Below are positions 30,128 through 38,802 of a stretch of DNA of 64,000 nt, in pieces. The first letter of the stretch is position 1. The number at the start of each line of letters is the position of its first letter. The stretch covers positions 992,001 through 1,056,000 of the forward strand of contig NZ_CP082922.1 of NCBI RefSeq assembly GCF_019931675.1. Reading direction: 5' to 3'. The notes under the pieces are model-generated. The model worked only from the letters and a program-made list of their open reading frames with translations, did no database searches and was not told the DNA's origin. The position numbers and the translations under genes were made by a program. This stretch comes from Nocardioides rotundus. GTDB lineage: Bacteria; Actinomycetota; Actinomycetes; Propionibacteriales; Nocardioidaceae.

Positions 30128-31771
30128 TCAGAGGTCGACCGCGTCCTTGATCTCGTAGGCGTAGCCCTGCTCGGCCAGGAACCGCTGCCGGTTCTGCGCG
30201 AAGTCCGCGTCCACGGTGTCCCGCGTGACGATCGTGTAGAACCGCGCCGCGCGACCCGAGGACTTCGGGCGCAGCAGGCGGCCCAGCCGCTGGGCCTCCT
30301 CCTGCCGGGACCCGAAGGATCCGGAGACCTGGATCGCCACCGCGGCCTCGGGCAGGTCGATGGAGAAGTTGGCGACCTTGGAGACCACCAGCAGGGAGAT
30401 CTCGCCGGACCGGAAGGCCGCGAACAGCCGCTGCCGCTCCTTGACGCTGGTGTCGCCCTTGATCACCGGGGCGTCCAGGTCGGCGCCGAGCTCGTCGAGC
30501 TGGTCGATGTACTGCCCGATCACCAGCGTCGGCTCGGCCGCGTGCTTGGCGACCAGCGACTCCGCCACCCTCGTCTTCGCCGGGGTCGAGGCGGCGAGCC
30601 GGTAGCGCTCCTCCGGCTCGGCGGTGGCGTAGGCGAGCCGCTCGGACTCGGTCATCGTCACGCGGACCTCGACGCACTCGGCGGGGGCGATCCACCCCTG
30701 GGACTCGATGTCCTTCCACGGAGCGTCGTACCTCTTGGGGCCGATCAGGCTGAACACGTCGCCCTCGCGGCCGTCCTCGCGCACCAGGGTCGCGGTCAGC
30801 CCGAGCCGTCGGCGCGCCTGCAGGTCGGCGGTCATCCGGAAGATCGGCGCAGGCAGCAGGTGCACCTCGTCGTAGACGATCAGCCCCCAGTCGCGCGCGT
30901 CCAGCAGCTCCAGGTGCGGGTAGACGCCCTTCCGCTTGGTGGTGAGGACCTGATAGGTCGCGATGGTCACCGGCCGGATCTCCTTCACCGACCCGGAGTA
31001 CTCCCCGATCTCGTCCTCGGTCAGGGAGGTACGGCGGACCAGCTCCTCCTTCCACTGCCGCGCGCTGACGGTGTTGGTGACCAGGATCAGCGTGGTCGCC
31101 TGCGCCTGTGCCATCGAGGCCGCGCCGACGAGGGTCTTGCCCGCGCCGCAGGGGAGGACGACGACCCCGCTGCCGCCGTGCCAGAACGACTCGGCGGCCT
31201 CGGACTGGTAGGGGCGCAGCGACCAGTCGGACTCGTCCAGCGCGATCGGGTGGGCCTCGCCGTCGACGTACCCCGCGAAGTCCTCCGCCGGCCAGCCCAG
31301 CTTGAGCAGAGCCTGCTTGAGGTTCCCGCGCTCGGAGGGGTGGACGGCGACGGTGTCGTCGTCGATCCGGGCGCCCAGCATCCCCTGGATCCGCTTCGCC
31401 CGCAGGACCTCCTCCAGGACCGGGCGGTCGGTGCTGGAGAGGACCAGCCCGTGGGTCGGGTGCTTCTCCAACCGCAGCCGGCCGTAGCGCGCCATCGTCT
31501 CGGCGACGTCGACCAGCAGCGCGTGCGGCACGGCGTAGCGGGAGTAGGTGAGCAGGGTGTCGACCACCTGCTCGGCGTCGTGCCCGGCCGCGCGGGCGTT
31601 CCACAGGCCGAGCGGCGTGAGGCGGTAGGTGTGCACGTGCTCGGGGGAGCGCTCGAGCTCCGCGAACGGCGCGATCGCCTTGCGGGCGTCGGCCGCGCGC
31701 TCATGGTCCACCTCGAGGAGGAGCGTCTTGTCCGACTGGACGATGAGCGGTCCCTGGTCTGCACTGGTCAC
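30128..31771 (-). CDS. DNA repair helicase XPB (actinobacterial type)
   Basis: A 547-residue superfamily 2 helicase of the XPB/Rad25 type found in mycobacteria (Rv0861c). Residues 1-180 hold the N-terminal domain. The helicase core has Walker A LPCGAGKTLVGA, the DEVH box in IVYDEVHLLPAP, motif III LGLTATLVREDG with the RED-like residues, and motif VI EEAQRLGRLLRPK. It unwinds DNA 3'-5' and is linked to nucleotide-excision repair. The frame is open upstream through a repeat array, but GTG 31771 (VTSADQGPLIVQSDKTLL) gives the normal family length and follows a -10-like TACGCT. Its usual partner gene (32658-34901) is here separated from it by a divergent CGNR gene and two repeat arrays. Confidence 0.92.
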   Translation of the reverse strand: MTSADQGPLIVQSDKTLLLEVDHERAADARKAIAPFAELERSPEHVHTYRLTPLGLWNARAAGHDAEQVVDTLLTYSRYAVPHALLVDVAETMARYGRLRLEKHPTHGLVLSSTDRPVLEEVLRAKRIQGMLGARIDDDTVAVHPSERGNLKQALLKLGWPAEDFAGYVDGEAHPIALDESDWSLRPYQSEAAESFWHGGSGVVVLPCGAGKTLVGAASMAQAQATTLILVTNTVSARQWKEELVRRTSLTEDEIGEYSGSVKEIRPVTIATYQVLTTKRKGVYPHLELLDARDWGLIVYDEVHLLPAPIFRMTADLQARRRLGLTATLVREDGREGDVFSLIGPKRYDAPWKDIESQGWIAPAECVEVRVTMTESERLAYATAEPEERYRLAASTPAKTRVAESLVAKHAAEPTLVIGQYIDQLDELGADLDAPVIKGDTSVKERQRLFAAFRSGEISLLVVSKVANFSIDLPEAAVAIQVSGSFGSRQEEAQRLGRLLRPKSSGRAARFYTIVTRDTVDADFAQNRQRFLAEQGYAYEIKDAVDL

Positions 31772-31803
31772 AACCGGCAAGCGTACGGCGGCCCTCCCAG
31801 CGA

Positions 31804-31946
31804 CCGGGCAGTTGTTGCCCCCACAATCCGCCCACCGGGCATCAGATGCACCCAATATCCCGCCGACCGGGCAGTTGGTGCATCCATGTGGGGCCCAGCG
31901 GGCATCAGATGCATCCATATGGTGCCCACCGGGCAACAGATGTCAC
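31804..31946 (-). repeat. Left array: five copies of a 31-bp repeat, minus-strand orientation
   Basis: Units begin at 31804, 31835, 31867, 31898 and 31929, spaced 31, 32, 31 and 31 bp; the last is partial. On the minus strand each carries a 16-bp core, TGCATCTGATGCCCGG (three units) or TGCACCAACTGCCCGG (two, one with a degenerate first half). A less conserved spacer of about 15 bp usually begins TGGG and ends TGGA/TGGG. The TGCATCTGATGCC form contains the perfect dyad GCATC-T-GATGC. The array fills the divergent promoter region of the XPB helicase and the CGNR gene. A matching array in opposite orientation lies at 32530-32671. Confidence 0.88.
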
Positions 31947-31989
31947 TTCCCGCGCCGGCTCGGCTGGCGCTCGCGACTACATTGGAACG

Positions 31990-32511
31990 ATGGACTTCAT
32001 CCGGTACGCCGAGAGCGCGGCGGCGTTGGTCAACGCCGACCTGCCCGACGCCGCCGGCCTGCGGGACCATCTCGACGGCCGCCAATGGCTGCAGGAGCAG
32101 ACGACCGACCGCGACGCGACCGCGATGCGCCGCTTCGCCGGGGAACTGCGGGAGGTGTTCGAGGCGGCCGACGCGAACGACGTACGCCGGCAGATCGACG
32201 GCCTCAACGCGCTGATGGAGGCGCACCCGATCACCCCGCGGATCAGCGACCACGACGACGACCTGCACCTGCACGTGGCGACCAAGGCCGCCTCGGTGGC
32301 GGACCTGCTCATCGGCGAGGCGCTGCTCGGCCTGGCCACGCTGGTGTGCGACATGGACCCGCACCGGCTCGGCGTCTGCGCGTCGGAGAAGTGCGACGAC
32401 GTGTTCGTCGACACCTCACCTAACCGGTCCCGGCGCTACTGCTCGGACCGGTGCTCCTCGCGGGCCAATGTCGCGGCCTTCCGGGCCCGGCAGAAGGCGG
32501 CGGCCGGCTGA
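31990..32511 (+). CDS. CGNR-type zinc-finger protein bracketed by repeat arrays
   Basis: A 173-residue protein. Residues 1-120 resemble a short ABATE-like helical domain (MDFIRYAESAAALVNADLPD, TAMRRFAGELREVFEAADAN). The C-terminus is a CGNR-type zinc finger: Cys 130 and 135 (GVCASEKCDDVFVDTS), then Cys 151 and 155 (RRYCSDRCSSRANVAAFRAR). The CGNR tetrapeptide has become CSSR, but spacing and the downstream A-x-F-R-x-R are kept. ATG 31990 lies 7 bases after TACATT (31978-31983), so it is probably leaderless. Two arrays of a 31-bp repeat, pointing outwards, flank it. The XPB helicase and its partner lie outside them. The protein is a candidate binder of the repeats (inference). Confidence 0.82.
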   Translation: MDFIRYAESAAALVNADLPDAAGLRDHLDGRQWLQEQTTDRDATAMRRFAGELREVFEAADANDVRRQIDGLNALMEAHPITPRISDHDDDLHLHVATKAASVADLLIGEALLGLATLVCDMDPHRLGVCASEKCDDVFVDTSPNRSRRYCSDRCSSRANVAAFRARQKAAAG

Positions 32512-32529
32512 GGGCACCCGCTGCTTACG

Positions 32530-32671
32530 TGCATCAAGTGCCCGGTGGTGGGTTTGTGGGTGCATCAAGTGCCCGGTGGTGGGTTTGTGGGTGCATCAAG
32601 TGCCCGGTGGCGGGGTTGTGGATGCAGCAAGTGCCCGGTGGCGGGGTTATGGGTGCATCAACTGCCCGGTC
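32530..32671 (+). repeat. Right array: five copies of the same 31-bp repeat, plus-strand orientation
   Basis: Units start at 32530, 32561, 32592, 32623 and 32654, with an exact 31-bp period. Units 1 and 2 are identical; units 3 and 4 differ mostly in the second half; unit 5 keeps only the core. The core is TGCATCAAGTGCCCGG (TGCAGCAAG in unit 4, TGCATCAACTG in unit 5). The 15-bp remainder reads TGG-N-GGG-N-TT-N-TGG-N. The stop codon of the minus-strand gene ending at 32658 lies within unit 5. The spacing is close to three turns of B-DNA. Confidence 0.9.
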
Positions 32672-34901
32672 GGACGGGGCGGACGGCGGTGATCCGGTGG
32701 ATCGCGAAGCCGCGCAGGTCCTCGGAGCGGTGGTCGTAGGCCGTGAGCTGGCCGCCGTCGACGCGGCGGGGCTCGACGATCCGCTCGGAGGCTGTCCCGT
32801 GGTTGTCGACGTACCCGATCCACACCGACAGCCCGGCCTCGGCCGCCTCGCTGAGCCGGGCCAGCGTCTCCGCGGGGGTGAGGCGGGCCGACGCGGTCGT
32901 CGGGCGGGACGCGGTGGCGCGGTCGCCCGCGCGTACGGCGGCCACGACCGCCCCCACCTGCGCGGACTGCCGCGCCCGCTCGGCCCCGTCGGCGACCGGC
33001 CGGCGGCCGCGAGCGCGGACCACCTCCGGCCGGGTCACGTGCATCGTCCCGTCGGGCGACTCCACCACCGGCGCCGCCCCCAGCTCGCGCAGCCGGGGCA
33101 GCAGGAGCTCCGGCGGCAGGGTGCTGACCAGCACCGTGGGCGCGATCCGGCGCAGCTCCAGCGACGATGCGCGCGGATGGTGCAGCAGCCCGGCCAGCGC
33201 GGCCTCGTCGTCGGCGCGCACGAACGACTCGGCGTGCCCGACCTTGATCGAGCCGTGGGTCCGGGCGACGTCGTCGACGAGATAGGCGAGCGCCTGCGGG
33301 ACCGGCGTCCGCGAGACCGACCCGACGAAGTCGTGCACCTCGGCGGCGGTCCACCCCGCGTCGAGGGCGCGTCGCACCGAGGCCTGGGTGAACCGGTGAA
33401 CCGTGGCGCCGCCGCGCGACTCGACGTCGGCGACGTCGTGCAGCCGCCGCGCCACCGACGGCTCCAGCGGGCCGGGCGCGACGGCGGTGAGGTCCGCCTG
33501 CAGCAGCACCTGGTCGACCGGCGCGGGCAGCAGCGGCTCCAGCAGCGTGGCCGCCCGCTCGCTGTCGCCAGCCAGCAGCGCCCGGGCCGGGGAGGAGAGT
33601 CCGCCCAGCGCGGTCACGCCGAGGTGCGCGGACTCGCTGACCGCCCAGCCGGCCAGGTCCGCCCGCGGCCCCGGGCGGCGCGGCCGCAGCCAGGCGAGGC
33701 GCGAGACGAGGGAGGGTACGCCGGTCCCGGACGCCAGCACCTGGCCCTCGGGCAGCTCGCCCATCAGCTCCAGCGTCATGCGCCGCGTCTCCGCGGCGTA
33801 CCGGCTGGCCAGCTCCGGCACGAGGGCGTTCCAGGTCTTCCCGGCCCGGTCCTTGGTGCCGACCAGCCCGGGCAGGCGCGGGCTCTCCAGCCAGGCCCGG
33901 GCCAGCGCCCGCCACTGCTCGGCGACCGACAGCCGCTCCCACCGGTCGAAGCCGTCGGTGGGTGCCCATACCTGGTCGCCCGTCGGGCCCGTGGTGGGGC
34001 CGAGCAGCCCGGCTCGCGAGGCCACCTCGATCAGCAGCGCCGCCTCGCTCTCGGCGACCTGCAGCAGCGTGGCCGCGGCCTTGAGGTCGCGCACGCCCAG
34101 GCCGCCCGCGCGGAGCACGTTGGGGGGCTGGGAGCCCCAGGTCTCCAGGAGCAGCGAGGTCCGCCGTACCGCCTCGAAGGCGGCGCCCGCGGCCGCGCGG
34201 TCGACGAGCTCGGCCGTGCGCTCGGCGGTGATCACCGCGGGCGGCTCGTCCACCGCGTCGGCGGTGGTGTGTCCGCCGCGGAGGGCGACGGCGACGTCGG
34301 CGGGCAGCACGACGGTGCCGTTCTCCCGTGGCAGCACCAGGCGCCGCGCGATCAGCTCGCCGGCCGGGGTGCCCTCGCCGCCGGCGGAGGTCCCCTCGCC
34401 GCCGTGCTCGTCGAGATGGCGCAGCAGCGTCACCGCCTCGGGGCTCGCCTCGGCCAGGCGCTCGGCCGCCGGCGGCAGCCCGTCGGGGGAGACCGCGGCC
34501 CGCAGGCCGGAGCTGCCGGGCGACCCGGGGGCGAACCCGTCGCCGACCGCGCTGAGCGCCCGGACCTGGTCGGAGTCGCCCCACGCCAGCGCCAGGTCGA
34601 GGAGCCGCTCGAGCGCGGCGTCGACACGTTCCGGCGCGGCGTGCACAACGTCGCGCAGGGCCGCCGCGGACTGCGGTCCGAGCACCACGAGCGCCTCCAG
34701 CACCGCGAGCTCGGTGCGGTCCAGCTGCTCGGTCGCGGCGAGGAGCGAGGAGCGTACGCCGGCCCGCGAGGCCAGCTGCCCGGTGTCCTGCGGGGCGGGG
34801 GACGCCAGGTCCGGACGCGCCGTGAGCAGGCGGGCCAGCCGCTCGTCCGGCCAGGCGCGGAGCTGGTCGGCGAGCGTACGGTGCGGGGTGCTGGTGGCCA
34901 T
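32658..34901 (-). CDS. Helicase-associated protein (Rv0862c-like) with C-terminal WYL-like domain
   Basis: A 747-residue protein matching the large actinobacterial protein usually encoded directly upstream of XPB helicase. It has an N-terminal winged-helix-like region (LADQLRAWPDERLARLLTAR, LDRTELAVLEALVVLGPQSA), a middle region assigned in homologues to a helicase conserved C-terminal/XPB-associated domain, and a C-terminal WYL-like beta domain (GLSVWIGYVDNHGTASERIV, then GQLTAYDHRSEDLRGFAI). It probably works with XPB in repair or bridges DNA and regulators. ATG 34901 (MATSTPHRTLADQL) was chosen; an open extension to 35027 would overlap the PP2C gene. The stop lies in repeat unit 5 of the right array. 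Confidence 0.82.
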   Translation of the reverse strand: MATSTPHRTLADQLRAWPDERLARLLTARPDLASPAPQDTGQLASRAGVRSSLLAATEQLDRTELAVLEALVVLGPQSAAALRDVVHAAPERVDAALERLLDLALAWGDSDQVRALSAVGDGFAPGSPGSSGLRAAVSPDGLPPAAERLAEASPEAVTLLRHLDEHGGEGTSAGGEGTPAGELIARRLVLPRENGTVVLPADVAVALRGGHTTADAVDEPPAVITAERTAELVDRAAAGAAFEAVRRTSLLLETWGSQPPNVLRAGGLGVRDLKAAATLLQVAESEAALLIEVASRAGLLGPTTGPTGDQVWAPTDGFDRWERLSVAEQWRALARAWLESPRLPGLVGTKDRAGKTWNALVPELASRYAAETRRMTLELMGELPEGQVLASGTGVPSLVSRLAWLRPRRPGPRADLAGWAVSESAHLGVTALGGLSSPARALLAGDSERAATLLEPLLPAPVDQVLLQADLTAVAPGPLEPSVARRLHDVADVESRGGATVHRFTQASVRRALDAGWTAAEVHDFVGSVSRTPVPQALAYLVDDVARTHGSIKVGHAESFVRADDEAALAGLLHHPRASSLELRRIAPTVLVSTLPPELLLPRLRELGAAPVVESPDGTMHVTRPEVVRARGRRPVADGAERARQSAQVGAVVAAVRAGDRATASRPTTASARLTPAETLARLSEAAEAGLSVWIGYVDNHGTASERIVEPRRVDGGQLTAYDHRSEDLRGFAIHRITAVRPVRPGS

Positions 34902-34965
34902 CGGAACTACGCTACCGAGGTCCGGGTGGTGCGATCGCCCGGCACAGAGGTCGCAAGGAGGCGCG

Positions 34966-35712
34966 ATGGACCCGGTGGAGCTGGCGGTCGGAGCGACCAC
35001 GGACGTGGGCCGCGTGCGTGAGATCAACCAGGACGCCCTGCTCGCGGCACCTCCGGTGCTCGCCGTCGCCGACGGGATGGGCGGCCACCACGGGGGCGAG
35101 GTGGCCAGCCGGATCGCGGTCGAGGAGCTGGAGCGGGTCGAGGCCGGCGGCGCCGACTCGCGCGCCGCCGCGGCCGCCGTCCAGGAGGCGCTCGCCGCCG
35201 CGCAGGCACGGATCGCCGACTACGCCGCCGAGCAGGGGAGCAAGGACCCGGTCTGGTACGCCGGCACGACGGTCGTCGTCGCCGTCCTGGCCACCGACGA
35301 CGCGGGGCCGGTCTGGGTGGTCGCCAACCTCGGCGACTCGCGTGCCTACCTGCTCACCGAGGAGGGGCTGCGCCGGGTCTCCGTGGACCACTCGGTGGTG
35401 CAGGAGCTCCTCGACGCCGGCCGGATCACCCCCGCCCAGGCGGCGGTCCACCCCGAGCGGCACGTGGTCACCCGGGCCCTCGGCGGTCCCGGCGTGCCCG
35501 AGCCGGACTTCTTCCGCCTGCCCGCCGCCCCGGACATGCGACTGCTGCTGTGCAGCGACGGCATCTCCGGGATGATCGACGACGCCGCCATCGCGCGGGT
35601 GCTCGCCGAGGTGCGCAACCCGCAGGACGCGGCCGACCGGCTGGTGGCCGAGGCGCTGGAGGCGGGCGGGCTGGACAACGCGACGGCGGTCGTCGCCGAC
35701 GTGCTCCCGTGA
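34966..35712 (+). CDS. PP2C-family protein serine/threonine phosphatase
   Basis: A 248-residue PPM/PP2C phosphatase, Mn2+/Mg2+-dependent. Metal-binding motifs: REINQDALL, LAVADGMGGHHGGEVAS, VVANLGDSRAYLL, LLLCSDGISGMIDD and the terminal GGLDNATAVVADV. No membrane segment is seen, so it is soluble. ATG 34966 follows AAGGAGG. The next gene, a GAF/PucR regulator, overlaps the stop (GTGA), suggesting co-translation; the two may belong to one signalling route. It is divergent from the helicase-associated gene. Confidence 0.92.
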   Translation: MDPVELAVGATTDVGRVREINQDALLAAPPVLAVADGMGGHHGGEVASRIAVEELERVEAGGADSRAAAAAVQEALAAAQARIADYAAEQGSKDPVWYAGTTVVVAVLATDDAGPVWVVANLGDSRAYLLTEEGLRRVSVDHSVVQELLDAGRITPAQAAVHPERHVVTRALGGPGVPEPDFFRLPAAPDMRLLLCSDGISGMIDDAAIARVLAEVRNPQDAADRLVAEALEAGGLDNATAVVADVLP

Positions 35713-37541
35713 CGATGGCGACCTTCCTGGACCTGCTGGCCGACGGCGCCCCGCGCGCGGAGTTCGACCGATTGCTGGCCGGCTCCGACGGGGACCCGGC
35801 GGAGCTGCGCCGGGAGTACGACCTCGCGCTGCGGCTGCAGGAGCGGATGCGCCGGCAGGACCAGCGGGAGCGGGAGACCGCGGCGCTCTATGAGACCGCG
35901 AGCGACCTGACCGCGATCCGGGACGTGGACGCGATCCTCACCGCGATCGTGCGCCGGGCCCGACAGCTGCTCCGGGCGGACATGACCTACCTGTCGCTCA
36001 ACGACGAGCAGGACGGCGCGTCCTACATGAAGGTGACCGACGGAGCGCTGACGCCGGAGTTCGCCCGGCTGCGGCTGCCGCTGGGGACCGGACTGCTCGG
36101 GCTGGTGGCGCAGCGCGGGGCGCCGTACTTCACCGAGGACTATCAGGCCGACGCCCGCTTCGTGCACCGCACGTACATCGACGACGCGGTCGCCGGGGAG
36201 CGGATCCGGGCGATCCTCGGGGTGCCGCTGCTGGTCGAGGGCGAGGTGATCGGCACGCTGCTGGCCGTGCACCGCAGCGTGCGGCCGTTCCCGCCGGAGG
36301 AGGTGTCGCTGCTGACGTCCTTCGCCGCGCATGCCGCCGTCGCGCTGGAGAACGCGCGGCTCTTCGCCGAGCTGGACCGGGCCCACCGGACCATGACCGA
36401 GCACACCGCCGCGGTGGAGCGGGCGGCCGCCGCGCACGACCGGCTCACCGACCTGCTGCTGCACGGCGGGGGAGTCGACGAGGTGGCCGAGGCGCTGGCC
36501 GGGCTGCTGGACGCGGGGCTCGCGGTGTACGGACCGGACGGGGCGCTCCTCGCCGGGCCGCCCGTGCCCGCCGGCCCGGCGTGGGATGCCGCCGTCGCGG
36601 AGTCGGTCGCCTCCGGACGATCAGTGTCCGCCGACGGGCTGCTGGTGGCGGCGGCGATGGCCGGCTCGGAGCACCTCGCGACCCTGGTGCTGCATCCCCG
36701 GCAGCCGGAGCCGGACGAAGCCGAGCGGCGCACCCTGGAGCGCGGGGCGCTGGTCACGGCGCTGGTGCTGCTCTTCGCCCGCGCGGCGGCGGAGGCCGAG
36801 GAGCGGCTCGGCTCGGAGCTGCTGACCGACCTGCTGGAGCGGCGGATGGGCGCACCGGTGCGGGTGCGCGAGCGGCTGCGGCGCCGTGGCGCGTCGCTGG
36901 CGCCGCCCCTGGTCGGGCTGGCGGCCGCGGTCGAGGGGATGGAGCGGTACGCCGCCACCCGGATCGTCGCCCGCCTCGCCGCCGGCCGGCACGGGCTCGC
37001 CGGCGAGCATCACGGCGCCGTGGTCCTCGTCGTGCCGGGTGAGGACCCGCTCGGCCTGGGGGAGGAGCTGCACACCGCGCTGGCGGGTGCGGGCGGCGAG
37101 GCCACCATCGGGTGCGCGCTCTCCACGGAGCCCGAGGTGGCCGGCGTGCGGGCGGCGTACGACGACGCGCGCCGCTGCCTGGACGCGCTGCTCTCCCTGG
37201 GTCGCCGCGGCGAGGTCGCGGACGCCCGGGCCCTCGGGCTGGCCCGGCTGCTGCTCGGCGACAACGGCCCCGAGGCGGTCGCGGAGTTCCTCACCGACGC
37301 GCTGGGGCCCGTGCTGGAGTGGGACGCCGCTCGCGGCACCTCGCTGGTCGACACCCTGGACGCCTGGTACGCCGCCGGCGGGCGCCACAAGGACGCCGCG
37401 GTCGCGCTCCACGTGCACCCGAACACCGTCGTGCAGCGGCTGGACCGGGTCACCGAGCTGCTCGGCCGCGGCTGGCGCGACCCCGACCGCGCCCTGGACC
37501 TCCAGCTCGCCCTGCGCCTGCGGCGCCTCCACGGCGGCTGA
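35709..37541 (+). CDS. GAF-domain regulator with C-terminal PucR-type helix-turn-helix
   Basis: A 610-residue protein. Residues 30-60 are helical/coiled (YDLALRLQERMRRQDQRERE). Residues 65-225 are a GAF sensor domain (VDAILTAIVRRARQLLRADM, IRAILGVPLLVEGEVIGTLL), and the middle is a CdaR-like region with a second helical stretch. The last 60 residues are a PucR HTH (WYAAGGRHKDAAVALHVHPN, VVQRLDRVTELLGRGW). PucR-type proteins activate catabolic genes. GTG 35709 overlaps the phosphatase stop; ATG 35715 is an alternative. The ligand is not identifiable. Confidence 0.85.
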   Translation: MTMATFLDLLADGAPRAEFDRLLAGSDGDPAELRREYDLALRLQERMRRQDQRERETAALYETASDLTAIRDVDAILTAIVRRARQLLRADMTYLSLNDEQDGASYMKVTDGALTPEFARLRLPLGTGLLGLVAQRGAPYFTEDYQADARFVHRTYIDDAVAGERIRAILGVPLLVEGEVIGTLLAVHRSVRPFPPEEVSLLTSFAAHAAVALENARLFAELDRAHRTMTEHTAAVERAAAAHDRLTDLLLHGGGVDEVAEALAGLLDAGLAVYGPDGALLAGPPVPAGPAWDAAVAESVASGRSVSADGLLVAAAMAGSEHLATLVLHPRQPEPDEAERRTLERGALVTALVLLFARAAAEAEERLGSELLTDLLERRMGAPVRVRERLRRRGASLAPPLVGLAAAVEGMERYAATRIVARLAAGRHGLAGEHHGAVVLVVPGEDPLGLGEELHTALAGAGGEATIGCALSTEPEVAGVRAAYDDARRCLDALLSLGRRGEVADARALGLARLLLGDNGPEAVAEFLTDALGPVLEWDAARGTSLVDTLDAWYAAGGRHKDAAVALHVHPNTVVQRLDRVTELLGRGWRDPDRALDLQLALRLRRLHGG

Positions 37542-37745
37542 GGCCCGCTTCCCCGCCCGCACCCGGGTCTCCTCGCAAGCAAGTCCACCAATGGGCGCCT
37601 GTCCGGCACATCCCGGCAGGAGTACGGCGGCCCGCGGCCGCCATGGGTGGAGTTGCTCACGGCCGGGCTCGGCTGGGGGGTGGAGCCCGCACGGGGGGCG
37701 GGGCAGGATGGCAGCCCCGAGAGACCCCGAGAGACGAGGAGTCCC

Positions 37746-38327
37746 ATGAACCAGGGTGAGGCGGGCGGCAGTGCCGGCCCGCAGGTGATCATGATCGTGC
37801 GGCACGGCGAGAAGCCGCCGGAGGACGGTGGGCCGCCGCACGGGATCACGCGGGACGGGGATCACGACCGGCACGCCCTCATCACGCGGGGCTGGGCGCG
37901 CGCGGGCGCGCTGGTGGGGCTCTTCGCGCCGGTGGACGCCTCGCCGCGGCCGCCGCTGGTGCGACCGGAGCGGGTGTACGCCGCCCATCCCACCGACGGC
38001 AAGCATCGGCGCGAGTCGGAGACGGTCAGCCTGGTGGCCGACCAGCTGGGCGTCCGGCTCGAGATGCCGTGCGCGGTGGGGCAGGAGGAGGAGCTGGCCG
38101 CGCGGGTCCGCGAGCACGACGGGGCGACCCTCGTCTGCTGGGACCACCTGCGCATCCCCGACCTCGTGGAGAGCTTCGGCGTGGTCGAGCCGCCCGTCCC
38201 CGCCGCCTGGCCGCCGGAGCGGTTCGACATGGTCTATCTCCTGACCCGCACGAGTCCCGGCAGCTACGCCCTCACCCAGGTTCCCCAGCTTCTGCTCCCG
38301 GGTGACAGCCCGGAGCCGATCGGGTGA
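37746..38327 (+). CDS. Histidine phosphatase superfamily protein
   Basis: A 193-residue protein with the RHG motif near the N-terminus (QVIMIVRHGEKPPED). A second arginine/His region (AAHPTDGKHRRESETVSLVA) and a late LVCWDHLRIPDLVESF supply candidate remaining active-site residues. The branch-1-like fold is used by phosphoglycerate mutases and phosphatases, but this short protein matches the poorly characterised phosphohistidine-phosphatase-like group. ATG 37746. The preceding 204 bp after the PucR gene hold no other gene I can support. Confidence 0.78.
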   Translation: MNQGEAGGSAGPQVIMIVRHGEKPPEDGGPPHGITRDGDHDRHALITRGWARAGALVGLFAPVDASPRPPLVRPERVYAAHPTDGKHRRESETVSLVADQLGVRLEMPCAVGQEEELAARVREHDGATLVCWDHLRIPDLVESFGVVEPPVPAAWPPERFDMVYLLTRTSPGSYALTQVPQLLLPGDSPEPIG

Positions 38328-38337
38328 CCGCCCCGGG

Positions 38338-38738
38338 TCAGCGGATCAGGCAGAATGGATGTCCCACGGGGTCGAGGTAGACCTTGAAGCCGCCGTCGGT
38401 CGACGGCTGGTGCTCGTGCACCGTCGCGCCGGCCGCCAGGACGAGCTGCTCGACACCGGCGATGTCGTCGCCGGTGGTCAGGTCGAGATGGAACTGCTGC
38501 GGGTGCTCCCGCCGGGCCAGGTGGGCGGCACCCAGTCCTCGATCCGCTGGAAGGCCAGGGCGGTGCGGCCGCCGGGGTTCTCCGGCGTGATGCCGCCCTC
38601 GGGTGGGACGAGCACCGCCCAGTCGCGGGTGGCCCCCTGCTCGGGCTGCCAGCCCAGCACCTCGCCGTAGAACGCGGACAGCTCCAGGGCGTCGGGGCAG
38701 TCGAGGATCACCAGGTCGAGCTTCGGGTTCGTCGTCAT
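38338..38738 (-). pseudogene. VOC (glyoxalase/bleomycin-resistance) protein, frameshifted
   Basis: ATG 38738 begins MTTNPKLDLVILDCPDALEL, then SAFYGEVLGWQPEQ, a typical VOC/glyoxalase-like protein. After EDWVPPTWPG the frame turns to nonsense (GSTRSSSIST, stop). The other frame continues the domain: REHPQQFHLDLTTGDDIAG, ending VYLDPVGHPFCLIR at TGA 38338-38340. One missing base near 38509-38514, in a C/G run, explains this. The whole gene would be about 133 residues. Either it is inactive or the base was lost in sequencing. Neighbours give no function. Confidence 0.75.
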
Positions 38739-38802
38739 GACCCGCACGCAGGAGCCATCGCGGACAGGCTGGGTCCGCGGTCGCGGCGGTTAGGCTGGGT
38801 GG

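Noticed and set aside
31804..32671. CRISPR array
   Set aside because: The 31-bp units have no unique spacers: the less conserved half is itself similar between units. The two sides are in opposite orientations around a gene, and there are no cas genes.
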